Shown: in pieces, positions 1 through 12,240 of the stretch
How positions within the stretch are numbered: position 1 is the stretch's first letter
Layout of the letters: the number at the start of each line of letters is the position of its first letter
Assembly: GCA_021234155.1 (NCBI GenBank)
Contig: JAJEKV010000056.1
Coordinates: 6,384,932-6,448,931, forward strand
Reading direction: 5' to 3'
Source: Isoetes taiwanensis
Taxonomy: Eukaryota > Streptophyta > Lycopodiopsida > Isoetales > Isoetaceae
DNA length: 64,000 nucleotides
Made by a program: the position numbers and the translations under genes
Notes under the pieces: model-generated
Database searches by the model: none
Told to the model about the DNA's origin: nothing
What the model saw: only the letters and a program-made list of their open reading frames with translations

Positions 1-530
1 TGAAGGGTGGTAAACCCAAGAAGTTCTTTGCTTACCTGCATGTATAGCTTAGGCTTTTACCCATATCTGGTTAACTGTCCTCTGGTTCTGCCTGCAGGTA
101 ACCGAACTTCTTGCTCTTTGTATGGAGTTTTTTGCAAAAACAAGATGTATAAACACTTGAGGTATTTACTAGTTTGTCCTAAATGATAAGACATTATGTA
201 AGTTTTCTTATTATTTAATGATATGATAATGTCATTATCGTGTACACTGAAATGACATTTTAATGTATGCTTGTTATTCATTATGAGAAAAGGACATATG
301 TGCAGAAGTTTCATAAATATTTCTGCAATGCAAAGGTACTGTTATGATTCTATCTACAACAGATTTGTTTATTTAATATCCTCAATATCGAATACATGTT
401 TTGGAATACATCTCCATTTATGGCGTGTTTGATTGACACTAAAGCATTTGTTGTCTAAAAGTTGATAAGACAAGTTGAACTAAATACTCTCGATTAATAA
501 GTTCAAGAGTCTTGGCTACTCTAAAGTGTT
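1..530. other. AT-rich spacer, no gene recognised
   Basis: This stretch is AT-rich and holds only short, compositionally random frames. I see no domain, splice structure or terminal repeat. Confidence 0.5.
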
Positions 531-762
531 TGACCTGAGGCAAGAACCTCAATATGATTATAGTCCAACCTCATTTGCTGAGGAGATAATGTTGAACCAA
601 GATGTCAAATACATCTTGAGCTAAGGAATTAGAGGGGAGAGATGCCCAGATAAACTCCAACAAAGATGCATCATGAGGCCTTTCGAACAAAGTGGTGGCC
701 ATAAGCTGGAAGCGATTAGTCCCTAGAATAACCTGTGGTAGTTAGTCAAATGAGGGATCACC

Positions 763-1320
763 TTTTACTTCGCAAGGTGATGTTTCTAGGAGTGAAGTTG
801 ATATACGTCTAGCTCCAACGACGTTGTCTCTAGCACCTAAGTATACGCCTATTGTTCCTGCATTTGTACCTTCACATGCACCTATTGTTCCCTTTATTCC
901 TCAAGGTGACACTTCTTCTTCTCCTGATACGTCTAAGATAGTTATGGATGATTGTCCTAATAGTCCGAGTAATAGAGCGTTATGGCAACATGCCACTTGG
1001 AAAAAGGTTGCCAGGATGGGGTCTCGTGCAAGGAAGAGGTCAAAGAAGGTATGCCGTGAGGCCCCTGCGCGTCATAATCTCCAGAGTTCAGATAATACGA
1101 TGTCTAGTAATGATTGTATTGATGTGGTAGAACATGTTGATTGTGATGAGGCTATTAAACGCCTCAAGATGGTACAAGATATTTGATTATGTACTGTGTA
1201 TGGGTGGTTTTGCTTAGGGGACTTCGTAGTCCTCTAGGTTTTGAGTCCCATTTCACAGACCTCTTGTATGTTTCTTGATTTTTTCATGAATAATAGACTG
1301 CCGTCCTTCAACAAAAAAAA
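763..1320 (+). mobile_element. 5'-truncated LINE insertion with target duplication
   Basis: The insert ends in an A-run at about 1312-1320 and is bracketed by a duplicated ATGAGGGATCACC (750-762 and 1320-1332). This is the signature of target-primed reverse transcription. It contains an open frame at 824-1186, 120 residues, proline-rich at the start with a basic RARKRSKKVC stretch. The frame does not match a catalytic LINE domain and may be the C-terminal end of an ORF1-like protein or spacer. The insertion lies inside the older gypsy relic, so it is younger than that element. Confidence 0.75.
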
Positions 1321-3192
1321 ATGAGGGATCACCCAGCTTGGGCTCAAGGTAAGAGCGTCGAGACAAGGGATCATGCTACTTTTGGAGGGATCCATGATAG
1401 TATATTGACCACGAAATCAATGCAAGATAATACTTGAGTATGCTACCGGGCCTGACGATGGTTGAGCACTCGAGGAGACTGAAAATATTCCAGATTTTGA
1501 TAATCAAAGGAGATCCTTCCAGAAAATATCTCCATTCCTCGAGAGAATCAACTATCGCTAAAAGCTCCTTGTCATTAAATCAGATAATTAATTTCTGCAG
1601 CTCGAAACTTCTGAGAGTGATAGGAAATTGGACACAATACATGGTCATCCTTCTCTTGTGATAGAATATTGCCAAGCGCAAAATCAGATGCATCTACTTT
1701 TATAACAAATGGGCATGAAGGATCTACATGGGCAAGAATTGGTGTCGTAGTAAAAGCATACTTCATGATACTAAAAGCGATTTTTGCTTCCACACTCTAA
1801 TCAAATGGCACATCCTTTGCCATGAGGCATGTCAAAGGAAAGACAATCTTCGCATAATCCTGAATAAAACACAGATAGAAGTTGATAAATCCAAGAAATC
1901 AATGAATATCTCTAACAAAAGAAGGTGCTTGCCACTTCAAGACAGTGCTAACATTTGTGGGATCCAAAGACACTCCATGAGGAGTGATCCAACTACCAAA
2001 AAACTCCACGTATCTTGATCGAACTAACACTTCCTAGTTTAGCATATAACCCATGCTCACAAAGTCTTTGGAGGACCTGTTGAACATGCCTCTCATGTTC
2101 TTCAAGGGTCTTTGAGTAAGTAAGAATATCCTCCAAATAGATGATAACGAAAATGTCTAAGGACTCTCGAAAAACATCATTGGCCATATGTTGGAACAAT
2201 GTTGGAGCATTAATGAGTCCAAACGGCATAAGTGCGTACTCAAGATGTCCATATTGCATACGAAATGTTGTCTCCTATTCATCACCCTCACGAATCTGGA
2301 TAAGATTTGTAGGTACTAGGAAGATCAATCTTCGTAAAATAGCACGCATCTTGGAGCCATTCCAACAACTCTGGAATTAGAGAAAGTGGGCACTGGTTCG
2401 ACATTGTGATTTTATTAAGGTCGCGATAATAAATGACTAGGCATAGAGAATCATCCCCTTTTTTCGACAAAGAATATCGATGCTCCTGCCTGGACTGTGA
2501 ATGTCGAATAAAGCCAGTAGCTAGGTTCTTCTAAATATAAACCCTCAAAACCTCCAACTCAGCAAGAGATAAACCATAGATAAGACCATATGGCGGCGTT
2601 ATCTCGGGGTGCATATCGATATGACACTCATATGACCGATGCTCTGAAAGTTTTTTAGACTTGACTTTGTCATAAACATAAGAAAAGTCACCATATCTAT
2701 CTTAGAGCCGCGGACCAGACTTTAACGATGCAAAGCTACTCACCAGATGAACCTGAATTGTAAATACGGAACTGGGATCTTGCCATCTAGATTTAATAAA
2801 CTCGTGAAAAGAGAATATTCGAAATATGAGATTGAGGGCAGGAGCAAGAACAGGAATAGGAACAAGAACTGGAGCATCAACTGAAACATGATCAGAGTAA
2901 ACAAGGACATGAACAGGATCACGACACGGAGCAGAAACAGGAATTGGAATGTAGAGCGAAATCAAAAGTTAGGATACTGCCTTGATTGGAGTAGATATTG
3001 TCGTAGAGATAAGAACTGCGAACGAACTGGAGCTAGTTCTAGAACAAACAAAGAGGACATTAATCAATATGTGGATCATGCAACTCGAGCAGGAAAGATA
3101 CAAGACTATTGTGCATGTGGACTAACAATGAGATTAAAGAAAATGCTACAAGAAGCTCCCTTGAATAGAACCTGAGAGGTGCAATACATTTT

Positions 3193-3514
3193 GGGTGAAA
3201 GCATGCTACGGTGTACCACTTTTGGAACCCTCAAAAGTACCTACACTGGGTACTTTTAAATCTGGTACTTTCATAGTTTTCTTTCCATTAAAATCAATTG
3301 AAATTTTTTGAATTGAAGGTAAATAACATGTCAACCTAGAGTATTAAAGGATAACAATACCATTGGAGACTAAAAAAAATGAACTAACTCGCAAACTTAT
3401 TGTTTATTGAGACATTTGTGCTAGTTCCCAGTACCCAGTACCGGATACTTTTCTGGGTAGTTTTGGACTCCCTAAAAGGTAGTTTATATGGTACACCCTA
3501 GCATGCTTTCACCC
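3193..3514. mobile_element. MITE with about 26-bp terminal inverted repeats
   Basis: The left end GGGTGAAAGCATGCTA and the right end TAGCATGCTTTCACCC are exact inverted copies, and the pairing continues inward through GGTGTACCA with one mismatch. The element is 322 bp, noncoding and carries several GGTACTTTT/AAAAGTACC-like internal repeats. The flanks share only a T-run, so the target duplication is short or ambiguous and the superfamily is not assigned. It sits between the gag/protease and RT parts of the gypsy relic. Confidence 0.8.
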
Positions 3515-4259
3515 TTTTGTGACTGCGTCTTAGTAAATCTCACGTCCGTCAATCACACCAATAGAGCTGAGATGTTCGACCCTACTTCTAGGGATGGCAT
3601 GTTTAGTAGCAAATGCACTATCGATAAAGCAAGCATTTATACGACCACATAAGCAAGGCCCTTTGAAAACAATTTCAAAAAGCAGCATCATCCCAAGCAG
3701 TATTTAATGAAATTCTGATGCATATATTGAAGCTGGACGAGAACCTTGCCTGAGGTTACTGAGTTTTGTGACAGTGGTATGCTACTGATCTATATCTCCA
3801 AAACATGCCTTATGCTTATTAGTAACGTAAAATCCTACAATTATGGAGCTTCTTTCTCCAAAAAAGGAGCAAACCAACTGAGAGCTAGTTTTGTGAGAAG
3901 AGAAGTGATCAATCCAACTTGTTCTTGATCCCAAGGATACCTATGAGGATGGAGTTGAATCACAAGCTAGGGGTCTGATTCAAAAACTCGCAAAGCTTGG
4001 ACCAAGTGCCATCAAAATTCTCTAGAAGCTGATCTTAGGTTCTAATGGCCCCAATCCAGAGCTAGAGGCGGATTCATGAAAAGCTACATGTTTCATGAGC
4101 TCTGCAACAACTGACACACTTGCATAAGCTGTTGGACCCACCGTAACAAGGAAATCTTCGTCATAGAAACAAAGGCATTAAACATGGATAAATAAATTTA
4201 GGGAACTTTGGTTCAAAGTGTCATGAATCTATACAAATACAAGGGAAAATATGGAGAAA

Positions 4260-4290
4260 CTAGTTATAGTGCCCGGCGTTGCCGGGCTTT
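4260..4290 (-). mobile_element. Possible Helitron 3' terminus (hairpin plus CTAG)
   Basis: A perfect 7-bp GC hairpin (GCCCGGC-gtt-GCCGGGC, 4271-4287) stands out in AT-rich DNA. Read on the minus strand it is followed 7 nt later by CTAG and then T, which fits the hairpin/CTRR/T layout of Helitron 3' ends. The plus strand also offers a CTGA followed by T, so orientation is ambiguous. No matching 5' TC end and no RepHel protein were seen. Confidence 0.3.
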
Positions 4291-5820
4291 AGTACTGATT
4301 TGCCGATGTGGTTGTTTTGTAGTTGTGTTGTCTTTGTTTGCGTGGTATTTTTTATGGTGCAATGTTGAAGGAGCAATAGTACTGTAGTTGGAGATTAATG
4401 GTGATGGCAATAGTTCTTATGAATTGAAACTGTAGGGGTGCAAGTCACGCAAGTAATGTAAGAGGGTTATTCTGGTGATAAAGGATTGATTGTATTAAAA
4501 TGTTTAAAATTAAAAATTATTATATTTTTGAAATGCAAGTTATGAAATGCATATGTGCAAATTATAATTGCTCCCATATAGAGCATGTTGACATTGCATT
4601 TGTAAAAGGAAGATCCTTGTGTTGCTATATATGGTATAACGATTCATATAAATCGGACTTATATATTGGTAAGGAGAATATTGTACCCCTTAGAGTACTC
4701 TCTTGCCCAGCAGTGTTGCACTTCATAAAGCTTGTCAAAATTATGCACCCTACAATTGCAATTTATGTTGAGCTTTACATTCTTGACTTTGGAAATGCTA
4801 AATTAATTGCGCCCTTGATTATGAAATTGGGTCTTACTTTTTCTTTTTCCTTTTTCCTTTTAAGATTAATTGGGAGAAAGCTAAAAAGCTATGAAGTATT
4901 ATAAGCCAATTACATTATGCATTATGATTGGAGGAAGCAATACTATGGTCCAAAAGGTGGCTCTATCATGGTCTTTAGTTTTTCCATTGGACTACATAAA
5001 AGGAATAGAATAGATACACACACACATTGTAAAATTGTAAATACATACCCATTTGTTTGCATAAAATAAAGGAAAAAATGAGAACATCCCAATAATTAAC
5101 TTTTTGCAAAAGATGTGGTATAAAGAAAATGTTATAGATGCTTCTTGATGTTGTATCACGAAGATGTTTAGAATATTGCATGTTGAAATGGACCATGCTA
5201 TGGATTTTTGTTAGTGTTATTTCTTAGACCCTAACAAACATGGCATTACTTATTTTTCTTTCTTCCATAACGTTAAGAATAGCTAGACATTAAACATAAA
5301 ACATTTATTGTAATTTCTTTTTATTTGAGAATTGGCTATGTTCTGCTGGTAACACCGTGTGTTACAAAAGAATATACCACCTTTGGATATGATCCAGGCG
5401 AAGTACTATCTATTCAAGAAATCAAGCAGTACTATCTATTCAAGAAATCAGCAAAGCATATATTAGAAAATTGCAATGAATAAAAATAGCAATTACACAT
5501 CATAGCAAATTGAATGTAGCAAATTGGACCAACATTTGGACTCATCAGCAATTAAAACCATCTTTTTTATAGTTTTACTCAATGGACCACCATTTTAATA
5601 CGTGGTTGCCATCTACATAACGTGCTATACAATGCTGCCAGGATTCTACTACTGGCAATATATAGAAATAGCTCACCAGCTACGTAATGCACTATACAAA
5701 GTCGCCAACATAAAGTATAGAGATGTCAATCTTGTACTTAGCCCCCTTCCTTACAATTTCCTTAACATTTTTGAAGGCCCCCTCCTCTTTTTGAAGGCCC
5801 CCTCCTCTCCCGTATACGAA
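4291..5820. other. AT-rich spacer, no gene recognised
   Basis: A 134-residue open frame at 4500-4904 has low-complexity, cysteine- and phenylalanine-rich content and no motif. I regard it as chance. A 30-bp direct repeat (AGTACTATCTATTCAAGAAATCA) occurs at about 5402-5452. Confidence 0.45.
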
Positions 5821-5823
5821 CGT

Positions 5824-5990
5824 TTTAAATATCATCCATTGTCATGTTTGAACCAGCGTGAAATCTGAAAAACTCCGTGTGTGTTTTCCTTCGCTTTGGC
5901 TTTAACATGACAACACAGAAAAAACTCACTAAGTCCACGAAAACGCCGTGTATTTTATTTGGTTCAAACATGTCCGTGGATGATATTTAA
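5824..5990. repeat. Fold-back inverted repeat
   Basis: The arms 5824-5854 and 5960-5990 are inverted copies (TTAAATATCATCCA...ATGTTTGAACCA) with a few mismatches and about 105 bp between them. This looks like a small fold-back MITE or the two ends of one. A direct repeat of ATATGGAGGGGGTAAGAAAAAA follows at about 6024-6080. Confidence 0.6.
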
Positions 5991-6117
5991 GACTTTCGTC
6001 GGCTCGTCCTATATGGAAAACGTATATGGAGGGGGTAAGAAAAAATGTCATGTGGCCATATATGGAGGGGGTAAGAAAAAACGTCACTCTTTCGGCTAAT
6101 GCTCTTTCTCCTCTCTC

Positions 6118-6354
6118 TCAAATGGTATTATTTTGGATCTTGCTCCAAGGTTTGGGCTCTGTCTTCTTCTCGAGCCACACATTTATAATGGAAAAAGAAT
6201 ATGTTCTTTCCTTATTGTTGGTATGCATGCCGAACTTTTCCACATAGTCTTCGAGAAAGGTAAAATTTTCCGAGTCCTGCAGGAAGCGATTTGCATGATA
6301 GGAGGAAGTCAATGCTGGAAGAGCCTCCTTCAAATCTACCGAATGTGGCTCCAT
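6118..6354 (-). other. Exon-like open frame, family not recognised
   Basis: The frame encodes 78 residues with balanced composition (SVDLKEALPALTSSYHANRF, then LEDYVEKFG), unlike the low-complexity frames around it. It could be one exon of a lost gene or of a transposon. No second exon or domain could be attached to it, so function is unknown. Confidence 0.25.
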
Positions 6355-6359
6355 TAGGG

Positions 6360-8037
6360 TATGCCATTTTCGTTCCAGCCCTGTGAGAGTATTTTCTTAT
6401 GCTATTGGCCCTATATCATTTCATTCCAGCTCCTCTATTAGGGTATTAGGATATGCATCAACATTAGGGTATTAGGTTCTGATACATGTTCGGCCAATTG
6501 GCTGGAGTATAAAAGTCGGGCGTTCTTGGTTTTAGTTATATGCAGGCCAGATTTTTTTGTCGAAGCGTCTTTGATCCACAAGATGTCTATTTGTTATGTA
6601 CAATCTCCCCTCCTCATCCTCTTTGCCATCATGAATTACTCGCAAATCAAGTATTATACAAACTTATTCGTCCACACAAAACTTTTAAGTATTAAAACTA
6701 ACAATCTTGCATCCAACATTTGTACTTTGCATTCAGTTGTATCATAATAGCTTTCTACAACAGAGATCATAGATGTGGATCTTATTCAACACTTGTTGGT
6801 TGCAGATGCAACACAATTGCATTCCACGAAAGAAAACTGACATTGCAGATGCAATACGATTCCATTCCACAGAAGAAAACTGACTCGGCTAATGTTGCAT
6901 ACACCATTTGTGCAGGACATTGCTTCCCGTGCTTGTTTGCAAGATACATATGTTAATACTAAAATTAACATTTAGTGAAGAAATTTGATCTACCAACAGT
7001 CTGCCGGTCATCAATCAGAACTTGTTTCCGAGATACATAAGATAATACTAAGATGAAAACTATCTAGTGAGAAATTTGAATTAACCAAGGTAAACTTAAT
7101 TTCTATGCATACATTTGCATTCTAAGCTTTCAAGATAGTTAAGAACTACTATCCATGACGTAAGCAATCTGGCGCAGACAAAAGGAACTACTTACTTCCT
7201 CCGTGATCTTTATAGAATCATATCTTCAGAACTGTGGCCTCCTTGCCTAGATGCAAAAGAAAAATGCATCAAATGTTACCCAATGCAATTATCATGGTTG
7301 CAAAAGAAAGGAAGAAGAACATGTGGGGAAGAACATGTGCTCAAGCTTTCAAAGGTGCAACAAAATTCAGTTGAATGTCTAAGATGAACACTACCTCAAG
7401 CATGATACCAGAATAGATTATACAACTTCAAACAGTTAATGTAAGACTCACGAAGAAAATTAGCAAAGGAAAAAGAAATAATGGGGCAAATATAATCACT
7501 TACCTGCTTGGTCTTTAGCCGATATGCTACCACAGCTAATGGCAAATAATCCCAATAAAAGCTCGTGTAATATACAGGGCTTAGGTAATATATCATCTGC
7601 TAGAAGTTCTTTTATATTAACTGGTTAAAGTCCATACGCACACAAAAATGCAGAGTTTGAGCAATTTTGGTATGCATGGCAAACGGACTCATGTGCTCCA
7701 TACACTTTCCTTCAAATATTTAGAGCCTGAGCGTGTTCAAAAAAAAAAAAATAGCTCAATTGGATGCGTGGAACACATCGTAATATTTCTTTCGTACCTG
7801 CATTCTAATGATGCTAGACCAAAATGAAAATCACACCTTAATATCCTTAAGACATACCTTGTCATTCTCTTGCAATCCACAACAGGGCCTACAAATGATA
7901 CTTTGCAACCACCTGAAGTAAAACTCTTCGCGGCTACACATAGTCCCTAAACTTATTTTACAGTTTCCTAAACTGCCTATAACTGCTTTCCTAGGACTTA
8001 CATACAGTAACATACCAGGAGTACTATCATCTGCCCA
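6360..8037. other. Spacer with short tandem duplication
   Basis: Nothing gene-like was recognised. At about 6803-6890 a 44-bp unit (TTGCAGATGCAACACAATTG / TTGCAGATGCAATACGATTC, each followed by CATTCCAC.GAAGAAAACTGAC) is repeated twice. An A-run lies at 7739-7752. Confidence 0.45.
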
Positions 8038-8609
8038 GAATTAAGCCCGGGGGTGTTAGATCTATATATATGGATACGCCATGTGCGTTACTAAGGTCCA
8101 AGAAAACCCCTTAGTATACGTAAATTCTCTAAAAAAACCCCATCCCATACGTTCTAATGCTTCTAAATTTCCTCTATCCCATATCATATATATACTGCTC
8201 GTTTTTTATGATATCGATGACCCTTCCCATATAAATACAAATTCCACTTAGCACATGATATAGCCCTTATCGAATAAATACTACAAACAATTCGAAAATA
8301 TATTCAAAAAAGGTAGGAAGTTAAGAACAATTGTTTAGAATGAGTATGTCTGAAAAGGTTTTCATAATGCTAAGTTCACAATATAACATAGAATTATTTT
8401 TGGACAAATTAGCAATCTCGTAGTACAATATGCCATCACTTGATATGTCTTTGTAATAGAGCAACCTGAAATGCCTTAGATATACATACATCTAAGTCAA
8501 TTTCAAATGAATAAAGCAATATGAAAACAATTCGAGAAATCAAAACTTACATCTTATATAGTGGAGTGCATAGTGCAGCTCTATCCAACCTTTTGCTTCC
8601 CTTTCATCT

Positions 8610-10016
8610 CTACAAGATAAAGGAAATAGTCAACAAGTGAATGTACTTAATCAAACATGTAAAACACATACCAGTTAATGTTGTGCCATTCACAAACTTA
8701 TCAAGCTGGAACCTATCATTTACATCCAACTTATATTTATTTGTGCTTGGATCATATGTCAAAGATACAAGTGCAATGATGGATTCAAGTTCTATAACTT
8801 GATTATCAGTCAAGTCATAAGTGAACCATGTGCATCCCACCTTCAAGTTTTCATGTTGAGCATACCAAGCAAGGTTAAAATGTACATTATATGTTGGTCT
8901 GTTGCTCAAATCAATAGGTTCTCTACTCTCTCTCCATGTATTACCCATCTTTCTTCTCATGCTCAACACTCTCCCTATGTACCAACACTTCTGTAGTTGC
9001 TTTCCCTTTCTAACAGAATGTTTTCCTTTCTTCTTACTCACATCTTCTTCAGGATCTATATCAAAGAGCACAGCACAATCTGAGCCAATTCCTATGGATG
9101 TCACTGCATTTATTTTCTTTTTGGATGAAATCAAATAGGTCTGACTTTTCACCCTCGTTAATCTATCCTTAGAGAGCCAAGGATTACAATTCAATTGGCT
9201 CACCAAAGTGGATTTACAAATCTGTTTTCCATCTATATTCACCATATAATCGATCTTCATATCATTAGGGAACTCTGTCTCATCTAACATCTCATCAAAC
9301 ACATGCCTTAGCTCTGATTTTGCAACCACCTCTTCATTCTCTACATTGTCATCATGGTCATCTCCAAGTTCTATACTTGTATCTACAATATCTATCTCAT
9401 CCCCTATATGGTTGCTTTCTAATTGCGTGTAATAATCGGGATCGAAGTAATCCTCATATATCCAAGGCATGTCCCACCAATTTCGTCCACCCTTTTTGTT
9501 GCATAGAATTCCAATTGAACTGCATAAGTTTTGAGCAACTACTAATCCTTCCTTTAAAGCATCCACTAGCTTGGAATTTGTGCTTATAAGCTCATAATTA
9601 GAGAGATCACATCCTATTTCCTTTCCATCGATGTCAACTTTCTTTTCTAGCTCTCGCCATATATGTTCCTGTTTTGCATGTGCCTTTGGAAAAAGTAACT
9701 CTGACAAGCTTTGAAATTCAGCTACACGATTCAATGCACTTGAACTCTCTAACAAATCTGCTCCACTATAACACCTTTCATTTCTCACCATACCTCCAAT
9801 TTTGGAGAAGAAATTCTCACAAACATCAGAGCCTGTAGATTCTAATGGTACAGCAAGATGCGAACAATTGTCTCTAAAAAAGATAATCAATAGCACAACA
9901 TAGTGGCACGAGATCTGAATGTCCATAAAAGTTTGCTGACTAATAAAATTCTTTGATAAACAGTGTTGATCATGATCTATTAGCCACAACCTCCATAACC
10001 TATTACATATATGCAT
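8610..10016 (-). pseudogene. Transposase C-terminal half (decayed)
   Basis: This 468-residue open frame belongs to the 8046-13215 transposon. Its first 110 residues include a tract that looks like the end of a DDE-type transposase core: a run of hydrophobic helices, then PLESTGSDVCENFFSKIGG, where TGSD..E.FFS resembles the Asp/Glu-containing tail of cut-and-paste transposases. The rest is acidic, with a lysine-rich patch (KKKGKHSVRKGKQ). The frame probably continues from an upstream exon at about 10330-10095 (reading LGTEIYLSVVALYIDIFL and DRVKAASTVSFFFR). The C-terminus reads into an intron after NGTTLTG, where a GTATGT donor and TTGTAG acceptor are visible. The last about 210 residues recur without change at 21325-21961. 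Confidence 0.65.
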
Positions 10017-10079
10017 TCATATTAATTAGCCATGTCGTCTTTCTTAAAAGGAACATGGAAAATGCTAAATACATGTTCA

Positions 10080-10330
10080 AAAATACCTGAAGAAAAAAGA
10101 AACAGTTGAAGCAGCTTTAACTCGATCACGCAAACCCATTGTAGGTGATAGAAAGATGTCAATATATAATGCCACCACTGAAAGATATATTTCTGTACCT
10201 AGGGTCTCATTGGTGGGCCATTCAAACCGTTACGAAGCTTTTGTAGACACATTTGCACTCTCCTAGATGCAATGCGTTGGGCTGCTCTCCAATTCTGCCT
10301 GTCCTTTCTTTCTACATCATTCCAGCTCAA
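10080..10330 (-). pseudogene. Transposase middle exons, frameshifted
   Basis: Between the two large frames of the transposon the minus strand reads WNDVERKDRQNWRAAQRIA and then, after a shift, GTEIYLSVVALYIDIFLSP and GLRDRVKAASTVSFFFR. These connect the N-terminal frame (10317-11108) to the C-terminal frame. The break near 10200 is a frameshift or an unrecognised intron. The catalytic core expected of a full transposase is too short here, so this copy is probably internally deleted. Confidence 0.5.
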
Positions 10331-11108
10331 ATGGAACACCGGTTTCCTCAATAAACTTAGCTACTTCTAGTGACAGGCATAAATCTACCTCAGCCTTATT
10401 CTTTTCTCGAGTGTTATCAGCTCCAGTACTTTCTGAACAAATAGCGCCTTCTATGCTTTGGTGCTTACGTTCATAATTCTCAACATGAGATCTAGTCTTA
10501 CAATGATGTTTCACAAAATTATATATTGTGTCATGATTACCTCTCCCATACTGCATATCGCATTCTATGCACCAAACATAGAATTTGGCCTGGCCATTCA
10601 CATCAGCAGACATAATCTCACAACGGTCTTTTCTACCATGATTCCAATAGCTGGCAGTCATCTTTTGAGTCAAATCCCTTTGCCATTTAGTAACCTGTGC
10701 CTTCCTCGCCATCTTGCTTTGTAATCTACTCTCAACATTGAGACGAGCACTAGTAGCATCACCCACCTCATTTATTTCCTCTACACCGTCTCCATCTCTT
10801 CCATCCTTGACCTCTATTATGTCTGATTTTCTGCTTTCTGGCTGGTGTAAAATAGGAGGCTCATCTATTGTTAACTTAACCTTTTTCTCCATCTGACAAT
10901 CCACGAATTTGACATGTACTTCGTCCACATCAAAAATGTACTTCTGTTCTTGCTTTGGCGATAATTGCAATCCTCTATCGCCAAGAAAAACCCAACTACG
11001 ATCTTGAAGCAGCTGCAGCTCATCAATTTCAATCTCTTGCCGCAACTCTGCATATGTTGCTCCTTCACGTATCTTCACAAAATCCAACTTCCACGCTGTC
11101 CCCTCCAC
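10317..11108 (-). pseudogene. Transposase N-terminal half with zinc-finger motif
   Basis: The 263-residue frame starts with about 70 residues of mixed alpha/beta character (DFVKIREGATYAELRQEI, then DVDEVHVKFVD). A charged linker follows, and then CIECDMQYGRG, about 14 residues, and HHCKTRSHVENY. The spacing C-x2-C-x(about 16)-H-x(5-6)-H suggests a BED- or C2H2-like DNA-binding finger at about residues 180-215. Such a finger N-terminal to the catalytic region is usual in plant cut-and-paste transposases. The frame runs straight into a stop after VPFELE where coding similarity continues in another frame. The family was not identified by name. Confidence 0.6.
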
Positions 11109-11493
11109 TTGCCAAATAAATAGACACAGTCTTGTCGTGCACGCCCTAGTTATACGAGTTTAAAATTAATAGGTCACAAGTTTATGTAATCGAAGTAGTA
11201 TTGACAAAGGTCAGATCATACCTCTCTACTTCGGATGGTGCTCATGTCATCTATAGACAACTGATTGATTCAAAAGAGCGAGGTGCCTGCATGCATTGCA
11301 TAATCATTGATAAGCATTTTCAGCTGGAAGCATGAAGGTTCTGTTATTACAAAATACAGCAGAGTACCACGAGTAACCCATAATCCTCAGCCCATAATCT
11401 TCTTTACACACACAAGTTTCAGCCTTGAAATAACTACATTATATCAAATTCACGTCAGCCTATCTTTATTATGTACCATCTGCACACCATAGC

Positions 11494-12240
11494 TTAGAGG
11501 CTGATTTAACTTTGCTAGTTGTAGTTGATACCTTGATTGAGGATCTGCAATCTGACTGTGTCGAGCTTCAGAGAAGTGATGCACAACAGTTGAGAATGCT
11601 TACAAAAACAAATAGATAGAACAGAGATATTGTTGCTAATGCTGGAGCAATTGATCCTTTAGTTTCATTGTTGTCATCTGCTCATCCAACTTCTTTAGAA
11701 AATGCCACAATGGCATAACAACAAAACTGCCTCGCAGCAGCAGAGGAGAATTGTTAATGTTCTAAGAACTAGAAGAGCAGAGGAAAAGGAAAATGCTGCG
11801 GCAACACTGTTTAGCTTATCAATTCTAGAAGAAAATAAATCGAAATCCTGGTGCTTCAGGTGCCATACCTCTTTTTGTATTATAAAGCCATAAGAGCAAG
11901 AAAGGATCAGATTATGTTGGGAAGTTGTGCCAGGACAGCATCTTCCTCTAGCAAATTGGGCTGCCTTGGTTCAGACACAGCTATTGCACCAACTTTTAGG
12001 GCTAAAGACCAAGCAGAAAATAGACAAAGATCAGAAGAGTACCACCGGGGTTAGTTCAGACTGATTCAGTTAAGGTACGTGCAGTCAGTAGGACATATCA
12101 GGACATGGTCGTGCTCCACTAGGCTCATAATTGCTTCTCTTATCTCAGCCAAAGGCCGCTTGTCACAATCTAAAGCTCATGATCTGAAAGATGCTGCAAC
12201 TGCTTTATTCAATCTTTTTTACTACCTAAGAACAAATTAA
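11494..12240 (+). pseudogene. Captured fragment of a U-box/ARM-repeat E3 ligase gene (PUB4-like)
   Basis: The plus strand encodes pieces of consecutive armadillo repeats of the plant U-box family: DTLIEDLQSDCVELQ, then VANAGAIDPLVSLLSSAHP, then KENAAATLFSLSILEENKSK, and finally LKDAATALFNLF. Order and spacing follow the ARM domain of PUB4-type ubiquitin ligases. The U-box itself and the later ARM repeats are absent. Stops occur after TKTNR, after ENATMA and elsewhere, so it is not translated as such. It lies wholly inside the 8046-13215 transposon on the strand opposite the transposase, which points to gene capture (Pack-type) rather than a host gene interrupted by the element. Confidence 0.75.

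Larger units (their letters stand above)
540..4130 (-). mobile_element. Decayed Ty3/gypsy retrotransposon (gag-pro-RT-RNase H)
   Basis: On the minus strand the translated pieces follow Ty3/gypsy order. A capsid-like gag stretch lies at about 4130-3740 (reading FDGTWSKLCEFLNQ). A protease-like stretch is at about 3680-3530 (CFIDSAFATKHAIP, ending VIDGREI). Reverse transcriptase blocks lie at 2470-1990, including MPFGLINAP and a degenerate catalytic box (YLEDILTYS instead of YLDD). RNase H lies at 1800-1440 (VDASDFALG, DKELLAIVDSLEEW). Every block is broken by stops and frameshifts, so the element is dead. It is split by a LINE insertion (763-1320) and a MITE (3193-3514). Neither LTR was found; the left limit is uncertain. 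Domain order makes the family call firm, but the subfamily was not determined. Confidence 0.8.

Noticed and set aside
4500-4904. 134-residue open frame
   Set aside because: Low-complexity and AT-driven, no motif, no splice context and no neighbouring coding signal.
8799-9589. Plus-strand frames inside the transposon
   Set aside because: They are antisense shadows of the transposase frame 8610-10016.
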